A stretch of DNA of 64,000 nt, taken from Gigaspora margarita (taxonomy: Eukaryota > Glomeromycota > Glomeromycetes > Diversisporales > Gigasporaceae). Within the stretch, counting starts at the first letter, position 1, and each line of letters starts with the position of its first letter. A program made the translations under genes and the position numbers. Below, one piece after another: positions 57,400 to 64,000 of this stretch. The DNA lies in contig WTPW01000439.1 in assembly GCA_009809945.1 (NCBI GenBank), positions 351,349-415,348 on the forward strand, given 5' to 3'. The notes beneath the pieces are model-generated. The model searched no databases. It was not told the origin of the DNA and worked only from the letters and a program-made list of their open reading frames with translations.

Positions 57400-58160
57400 T
57401 AAAAATATTTACTCTTGTTGCTATAAAGCAACTTTCACAAATGATTCAATAAATTAATTCTATTGTTGTTTCAACAAAAAAATTAAATTAGCATAATTAT
57501 TAAAAGAAGAAGCTTATGCAACTAAAGTTGAATCTTTGGCAGTTAGTTAAATAGAATTTTTTTATTAGAATTTTTGGTGTTTTGGGTGGCATAATAAAGA
57601 TTATGAAAAAAAAGAGTATACTCAAGTATTTAATTTTGTTAGCATCATCATTAATTGTGATGCTTGAGCAGGGCCGCAGACAATTATATATAATATAAGA
57701 GAAAATAAGATTATAATATTTGAAAAAATCTACCCAAAAATTTTTAGATTTTATACCCACTTTTATATATACTACATATAAAAAAAATCAAAAATTTATC
57801 TAAACTTTTACATACCAGATTAAATCATATATAAAAATTTTTATTCCCTATAACTCAACCAAATCAAAATTTTATAGTGATACATAGCAAAATTCTAGAG
57901 GTGATATATATTGATAGTAAACCCCTAGGTTACAATTAATATGAAACATCTCAGCTGAGTAATATATATAACAAAACTTCGTTAGATTTTTTCAAAATAT
58001 GACAGAAATTTTCTCATTAAATACTGTTTAAAGTTGGCTCAAATTTTTACTACAAATAATATATTTATTCAACTACAATATATTAAAATTTCAGTCAATT
58101 TGGATTGATGGTTCTTGCGAAATTGGTTGTAAACTATAGTTAATGTTTTTAAAAAATTAA
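57066..58160. other. Gene-free stretch with AAT microsatellite
   Basis: (AATAAT)n at 57369-57398. The 86-codon minus-strand frame at 57500-57760 is Phe/Ile-rich and unrecognised. No gene supported. Confidence 0.45.
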
Positions 58161-58165
58161 CTACA

Positions 58166-58504
58166 GTCAGACCTCTATAAATGCAACCTTCATAAATGCA
58201 ATACCTCTCTAAATGCATGTTTTTGTCTTGTCTGTAAGAAATTATTAGTGATAAATGCACGTTCTACATTCTGTAAATGCACATTCTTCCAAATAATTTT
58301 CTATATTATACTACCTCTCTAAATGCATGTAGCCAATCAAATATTAGTATTTAAGATAGGTTATACAGTATTTAGTAAAAGTTACACAAATTTGATAATT
58401 TAATCTTTAAAGCTACATTTAATTAACTCTCTCTAAATGCAATACCTCCCTAAATGCACATTGTAGACTTGTCTGTACATGTTGCATTGATGGAGGTTTG
58501 GCTG
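58166..58504. mobile_element. MITE, CAGTCAGACCTCT family
   Basis: CAGTCAGACCTCTATAAATG at the left; GATGGAGGTTTGGCTGCA at the right is its decayed inverse. CTCTCTAAATGCA repeats several times in both halves, as in 12904-13079. Confidence 0.7.
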
Positions 58505-58742
58505 CATTGTTTGTGAACAATTTCTCAAGAATCATTAATTCAAATTGGCTGAAATTTTTATATATTATACTTGAATAAATATATTATTTGCAATAAAAAT
58601 TTGAGCTGATTTGGATTATTAGTTATTGAGAAAACATTTGCAAAATTTTGAAAAAATCTAACAAATTTTATAAAAATCAGTAGTAATTGAAAGATATTAT
58701 AATTGTTATATATCAATAATTATTATATATTGTTATTGATAT

Positions 58743-58992
58743 ATGGAATGAGTTAGTAGAAAAGAAACAATTTTTTTCTAAGTAAAAGTTTTTTTGAATT
58801 TAAACTTAAATATCTTAACAATTATCTTAATAAATTTAATAAATTTTTTTTATTTTAATCCTATATAATTTTAAGATTAAAATAAAAAATTTTTTAGCAA
58901 ATTTGATTAAATAAGTGTTAAGATATTTAAATTTAAAAATTAAAAAAATTTTACTAAAAATGATTTGTCCTTTTTCTACTAACTCACTCCAT
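58743..58992. mobile_element. Foldback MITE, TGAGTYARTAGAAAAG family, copy 1 (intact)
   Basis: Ends GGAATGAGTTAGTAGAAAAG and, reversed, GGAGTGAGTTAGTAGAAAAA; arms continue to the centre with TTAAACTTAAATATCTTAAC and its inverse. About 250 bp, no protein, TATAT flanks. Confidence 0.82.
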
Positions 58993-59016
58993 ATATTGAT
59001 ATATTATATCAATATA

Positions 59017-60242
59017 TAGGGGTGAGTCAATAGAAAAGGAACAATTTTTTCTAAGTACAAGTTTTCTTGACTTTAAACTTAAATATCTTAACAACTATCT
59101 TAATAAATTTAATAAATTTTTTATTATTTTAATCCTATATAATTTTTAGATTAAAATAAAAAAATTATTATTATTATTTTTTTTGTGTCAAAGTTACTGC
59201 TATAAGAAAAGGTTTTTATTCAAGCAAACAAATCAAGAGTGCCTCTTTGGGCATCCAACATTTGTTACATTGATGAGAGTACAATTAGCCACACCTGCAA
59301 TTTGGTTGCCTATTTAAGTGACCATCTGAAGGTTCCACACTAGCTGCCATACCTGCAACCTACATTCTGGCATTGCCTATTTAAATCTCTGGTCTCTGCT
59401 TTGCCTGCCAATCCTACTTGTATTACTAGTACAATTATCTGTTTTATTAGTCAGTCAAGGTTAGTCCCAGATGCTTATAGAATCCCTTTAGGACTAGTTT
59501 ATCCTCATAGCACACTTGGTATAGCAGTCCCTGTCTCATACAGGTATTACCTATGCTTCAGTAACTTATGTATCTACTGAGATGGACCATTTGCAGTCTA
59601 GAGATTAGCCTAAATTGCTACTATTATCTACTTTCACCCTTGCAAGGTTCACTCTAATCCCAGCACCCACTTCTACCATTCTACCAGTTCTTATACTGGA
59701 TCCACAAACTTCTAAACCAGTTAGCCTAAAAGGGTCAATATGGCTTCTTTCCTTGGTATCTACTGCTAGAACATAGGACCTTTTTCTCTAGTGTGACTCC
59801 GGTGGCCAGGTTGGTAGACCCCTTCTTAAGAGTCTTGTCATCTGATTCTCTGGCTCCAGTTTTCGATATTCTAGCTTTAGTAGTACTGTCAAAGATCTTT
59901 GCTACCTTCTTACTTGGGACTTGCCAAATAGGGTTCTATTTCTCTGGTTCCTTGAATTTTGTGCACTGAAGCTCCTATTCATGATAGTGTACCAAGCAAA
60001 TAATTGACAAAAAACAAATACTAGGACACAGGCCTATTTTCCAAAGTGTCACCAGTAGGATTTGAACCCTAGACCTGCCACTTGGGGGTAACAACTTACC
60101 AACTTCCCTAAGTTGCCATACTCTTAAAATAAAAAATTTTTAGCAAATTAGATTAAATAATTGTTAAGTTATTTAAATTTAAAAATTAAAAAAATTTTAC
60201 TAAAAATGATTTGTCTCTTTTCTACTGACTCACCCCCATATA
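59017..60242. mobile_element. Foldback MITE, copy 2, split by a SINE-like insertion
   Basis: Left half 59017-59163 and right half 60124-60242 align end to end with copy 1, which lies 25 bp upstream in the same orientation. The two halves are separated by 960 bp of unrelated, GC-richer DNA (59164-60123). Confidence 0.85.
59164..60123 (-). mobile_element. tRNA-headed retroposon nested in MITE copy 2
   Basis: TTAAAATAAAAAA duplicates at 59151-59163 and 60124-60136. On the minus strand it begins GGCAACTTAGGGAAGTTGGT (A-box region) and has GGTCTAGGGTTCAAATCC, an excellent B box, about 50 bp on; it ends in AAAAAAAATAATAATAATAAT. No reverse transcriptase motif was seen, so it is a long SINE or a headed, internally deleted LINE. 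The empty site is given by copy 1 of the MITE. Confidence 0.85.
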
Positions 60243-60433
60243 GCTATCAATCAATATATATTGATAATGTTCAATCAATTTATATTTATATATCGATATA
60301 TATATCTGTTTAAAATTTTTGCTAATATATTTATTATATTTATATGTATATTCTGCTCATTCTCAATAAAAATCATTTATTAAAGTTCAATATCAGGTAT
60401 TACTAGATATATTCAATTAATAATAATATATAT

Positions 60434-60770
60434 GGAGTGCAGACAATAGAAACAGCCCATTTTTACATATATTTTATTTGAGATAATTGAGTTTAATCAT
60501 TTGTTTTGAGTTTCAGACTGATCTGGAATTAATCAAATTTCATAATTTTGATTAGTTAAATGTAACATGTGACTATCAGGTAATATTGTGATGTGTTGGC
60601 TCTATGCAGCCTCATGTAATTTTTCTTTAACATTATCTTGATTTGTTATTATGCAAATCAACTTTCATTTTTAATTGAAAAATGTCAACCACATCAAAAT
60701 TTATATAAATCTAATAAAAACTTGATTTCAAAAAATTTGTAAAAATGGGCTGTTTCTATTGTCTGCATCC
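60434..60770. mobile_element. MITE with 35-bp inverted ends
   Basis: GGAGTGCAGACAATAGAAAC and, reversed, GGATGCAGACAATAGAAACA, continuing AGCCCATTTTTACA. TATA(T) on both sides suggests a TA target. 337 bp, no protein. Confidence 0.85.
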
Positions 60771-61060
60771 TATATATGTACAATGTATTTATATAGTATA
60801 ATAATTTATCTCAATCATATATACTATTTTAAAAATTGTAAAAATTTATCTATAAAAAATTCTACCACAATTTTTTTATTTACCTCATTTTACCCTATAT
60901 TTTTCTGAAAACCTCATTTTTTACATACCACTTTTTAAATTTTTTTTAAAAAAATTTACCTCATTTTATACATATCAGATCAAATATAATTGTCTGGGGT
61001 CCTGCTTGAGCATATTATAATTATTATTAAATTTAATTGATTGAGTTGCTTGAGGACACC
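60771..61060. other. Gene-free AT-rich stretch
   Basis: Repeats of TTTACCTCATTTTA with A/T runs. No gene. Confidence 0.45.
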
Positions 61061-62580
61061 CTTAGTCTATATTGTAAGTTACTGTAAAAATTTTTCTATA
61101 GAAACTGCTATTCTGGCAATACACAGTACATGGTTAAGGTTGAATTAGTATATATTGTAATTACTAAAAAATACAGAACTGGTATTTTAATGATACAATA
61201 TAGTTAAAGTTGAGTTGATTTTATTCAAATTATCAATAATTTCTATCAAGTATTTCTGTAAAAATTCTGTTTCAAAACTTGCTATCCTTATGATGCATAG
61301 CATATAAATAAGGTTAAGTTAGTTTATATTGTAAAGTACTATAAAAAATCCAGTTACAGAACTTGCTATTCTAGTGATATAGTATATAATTAAGGTTGAA
61401 TTAGTTTTGTATTGTAAAATTACTATAAAATTCTGTTGCAGAACTTACTTGCTATATCACATTGACATACTATATGTATAGCAGTTAAGGTTAAGCTAGT
61501 TTGTATTAAGAGTTACTATAAAAATTTTATTACAGAACTTGTTATTCTATTGATGTATAATAGTAGTTAATTTGCATTGGAATTATTATAATTTTTATTA
61601 TGATTTTTATCATGATTACTATAGAAAATTCTGTTACAAAAATTACTAACAATTCAAGTAACACAGTACAGTATATGGTTAAATTGAAGTATCTTGCATT
61701 AAAATTATTATATCATCAACTGTAAAAATTTTGTACAGAACTCATTATTCTAGTAGCACAATATGCAATTAAAGTTAAGCAAAGTATTGTAATTTCTATT
61801 AGCTCACTATTCTGATAATGCACAGTATGTGGATAAGATTAAGATAATTTGTATAATAAGTTACTTAAAAAATTCTATTACAGATCTTACTCACTACATA
61901 TTCTAGCAATATACAATATATAGTTAAAGTTAAATTAGCATGTATTAAGTTACTATAACAGATAATAATTCTGTTACAGAATTTACTCACTATTCTAATA
62001 ATATACAGTATATGAATAAAGTTGAGGTAGTTTGTATTGTAAGTTACTATAAAAATTTTGTTATAGAACTCACATGTTATTTCAGTAAAAGATAGTATAA
62101 GATTTGTTTATTATAAATTCTATTATGGGTTGATATAAAAAATTTTGTTATAGAACTTGCTATTTTAGTAACACAGTATATAGATAGAGTTGATTTAGTT
62201 CATATTGGAATTATTGTGATTTTTATCATGACTTACTATAAAAAATTTTATTATAAAACTTGCTTGCTATTCTGGTAATACAGTATGTGAAATAATTTTT
62301 ATTGTGATTACTAAAAAAACAACTATTCTCTTGACACACAGGATATAATTAAAATTGAGTTGGTTTTTATTAGAATTATTATATTTTTTATTATAAGCAA
62401 CTGAAAAAATTTTGTTATAGCACATAGATATGGCTAAGGTTATATTATAAGTTACTATAAAAATTATATTACTGAACTTAGTTGTTATTTCAATAACACA
62501 AAAAATATTAGTTTTATTGAAATTATTATTTTATTGTAAGTTACTGCAAAAAGCCTTATATAGAACTTGTTTACTGTTAT

Positions 62581-62734
62581 TGTCCGAAGGACATTACGGT
62601 AGAGTCATGGTGACCTGGTTTGTGTGTGTGTCTGCAAATTACAGGGTTTGATTGGCTGATCAGATCAAAACAACTACATACTCCGAAAATAGCCGTTTTG
62701 TCGAGCTGACCCGTGTTGGTTTTTCCTTCGGACT
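62581..62734. mobile_element. Small GC-richer element in the satellite
   Basis: TGTCCGAAGGACATTACGG at the left and GTTTTTCCTTCGGAC at the right share an inverted GTCCGAAGGA. The 154-bp interior (GTGACCTGGTTTGTGTG, GGGTTTGATTGGC) stands out by composition. Flanks return at once to the satellite. No target duplication certain. Confidence 0.6.
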
Positions 62735-62966
62735 TAAAATGGAATTTCCATTTACCTAGTAGTATATGATTAAGACTGAGTTAGTTTAAATTTGAATTAT
62801 CATGATTTTTGATGTAAGTTACTGTAAAAAATCTGGTATAGCCTTATTTGCCATTTTAGTAAATACAATATGTAGTAAATGTTGAGTTAAAGTTGTATAA
62901 AAGGATCTGCCTTATTTTACCAACAATCATTTCACTGATAGCTCACTTAGCTAACATTACACCAAG

Positions 62967-63146
62967 TAGAGGTAGGAACCAGTTTTAAAAATTCAGGTTT
63001 ATCACATCAAAATTTGGGTTTATCACACAAAAATTTGGGTTTATCACATCAATTACTAATAATTTATGTGATAAACCGAATTTTGGTGTAAAAACCTGAA
63101 TTTTGATGTGATAACCCCAAATTTTTAAAACTGGTTCCAACCTCTA
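62967..63146. mobile_element. hAT-type MITE, TAGAGGTNGGAAC family, perfect TSD
   Basis: ACACCAAG at 62959-62966 and 63147-63154. Ends TAGAGGTAGGAACCAG and, reversed, TAGAGGTTGGAACCAG; the 180-bp body is nearly one palindrome of TTTATCACATCAAAATT words. Same termini as the 15.7-kb unit, hence probably mobilised by the same transposase. Confidence 0.92.
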
Positions 63147-64000
63147 ACACCAAGTGACAATTTATTAAAAATATATACCTGCAACTAGTAAAATGCTAAT
63201 CCTAACCCTATGATATCATCTAAGTGAACTTTTGGTAAAATGCTTGTTGGTGAAATAACCAGCACCAGTATAAAATTATTGTAATTTTATTGTAGATCAT
63301 CATAAAAATCCTGCTACAGAACTTACTTGTCATCCTAGTAACACACAGTATGTGACTTAATTTATATTATGAGTTACAATAAAAAATTCTTTATAGAACT
63401 TATTATATTTTTTATTGCAAGTTAACTGTAAAAAATTCTGCTACAGCATTTACTTACTATTCTGGTAAAGTTAGATTGCATTGGAAATTATTATGTCTTC
63501 TAGTGACTGCTATAAAAAATTGTTGTAGAACTTACTTGCTATTACTTACTATGAATAAAGAAAGTTGGAGAGTTCAAGGGATGATTAAATTTTAGAATAA
63601 AAGAGAGATCCATATGGGCTGAAGTATCCTGAAATAGTTAAACTTGATGATACAAGAGCACCAGTAGAAAAGCCAAAGACAAAGTTAAAGCAACTTTAGA
63701 AGGTGTAGGTATAATATTCTACAGTAAGTGGTTAGGGTAGAGTTAGTTTGTATTGAAATTGTCATGATTTTTAACATAAATTACTGTAAAAATTTTTCTT
63801 ATAGAACTTGTTACTTTACAATACACAAAATTTAGTTTAGTTTGTATTAGAATTATCATAATTTCTATTATGATTTACTGTTAAAATTATTTACAGAACT
63901 TGCTTGCTATTCTAGTGATAAAGGTTTAGTTAGTTACATATAATATTCTTCAATTTTTTCTTCTCTCCTTGTTCTATATTTCTGAAAAATTTAATTTTAA

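Larger units (their letters stand above)
61061..63930 (+). repeat. Dispersed satellite, main array
   Basis: More than twenty degenerate units of about 80-130 bp: AGTTACTATAAAAAATTCTG, TTACAGAACTTGCTTGCTAT, TCTAGTAACACAGTATATAG, TTAAGGTTGAGTTAGTTTGT, ATTGGAATTATTATAATTTT. Order is kept while parts drop out. Interrupted by elements at 62581 and 62967. Other blocks at 38800, 55143 and 56773, and inverted at 22400. Confidence 0.8.

Noticed and set aside
60050..60115. A functional tRNA gene on the minus strand
   Set aside because: The A and B boxes are good but the acceptor stem cannot be completed and the sequence runs directly into a 900-bp body ending in an AAT tail, so it is the head of a retroposon.

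Overview
The window looks like AT-rich, gene-poor nuclear DNA from a fungus. No bacterial operon, rRNA, intact tRNA gene or CRISPR array is visible. The best-supported coding sequences are decayed BED-finger hAT transposases with short GT-AG introns of 63-73 bp. Together with tRNA-headed SINEs, a solo LTR, many inverted-repeat elements and GTACGTACT arrays, this suits an arbuscular mycorrhizal fungus such as Rhizophagus or a relative. That assignment is recall-based inference, not proof. N runs (18232-18654, 52057-52501) and scattered single Ns show a draft assembly.

Region by region. 1-6770: small inverted-repeat elements and AT-rich tandem repeats. 6778-10787: a complete-ended hAT element with terminal inverted repeats (TIRs), an almost perfect 8-bp target-site duplication (TSD), arrays of a GGTCATTTG-like subterminal motif, and a five-exon transposase with a few disabling changes. 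11222-16700: stacked inverted-repeat elements, including a 0.9-kb palindrome built from four smaller palindromes. 16800-17190: an unidentified two-exon gene candidate. 18780-24050: hAT- and Mutator-type MITEs with perfect TSDs and a BED-finger relic. 24-29 kb: degenerate satellites. 29335-30677 and 36948-37877: two non-autonomous hAT elements with perfect 8-bp TSDs. 33-38 kb: recent tandem duplications, more MITEs and one unidentified minus-strand pseudogene.

39134-54853 is bounded by matching hAT-type termini (TAGAGGTTGGAAC) and a perfect 8-bp TSD (CTCCAAGT), so it reads as one 15.7-kb unit. It holds a second, Ac-like hAT transposase relic (45972-51282), itself split by a 1.46-kb TIR element and a SINE, plus a solo LTR and two copies of a palindromic satellite block. 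The unit sits inside a TA-flanked MITE, which sits inside a dispersed satellite array that resumes at 55143 and runs to the end of the window. Most insertions can be ordered in time because their empty sites can be read from the flanks.

No pathway or cellular gene system was found. The window's content is mobile DNA and its layering.
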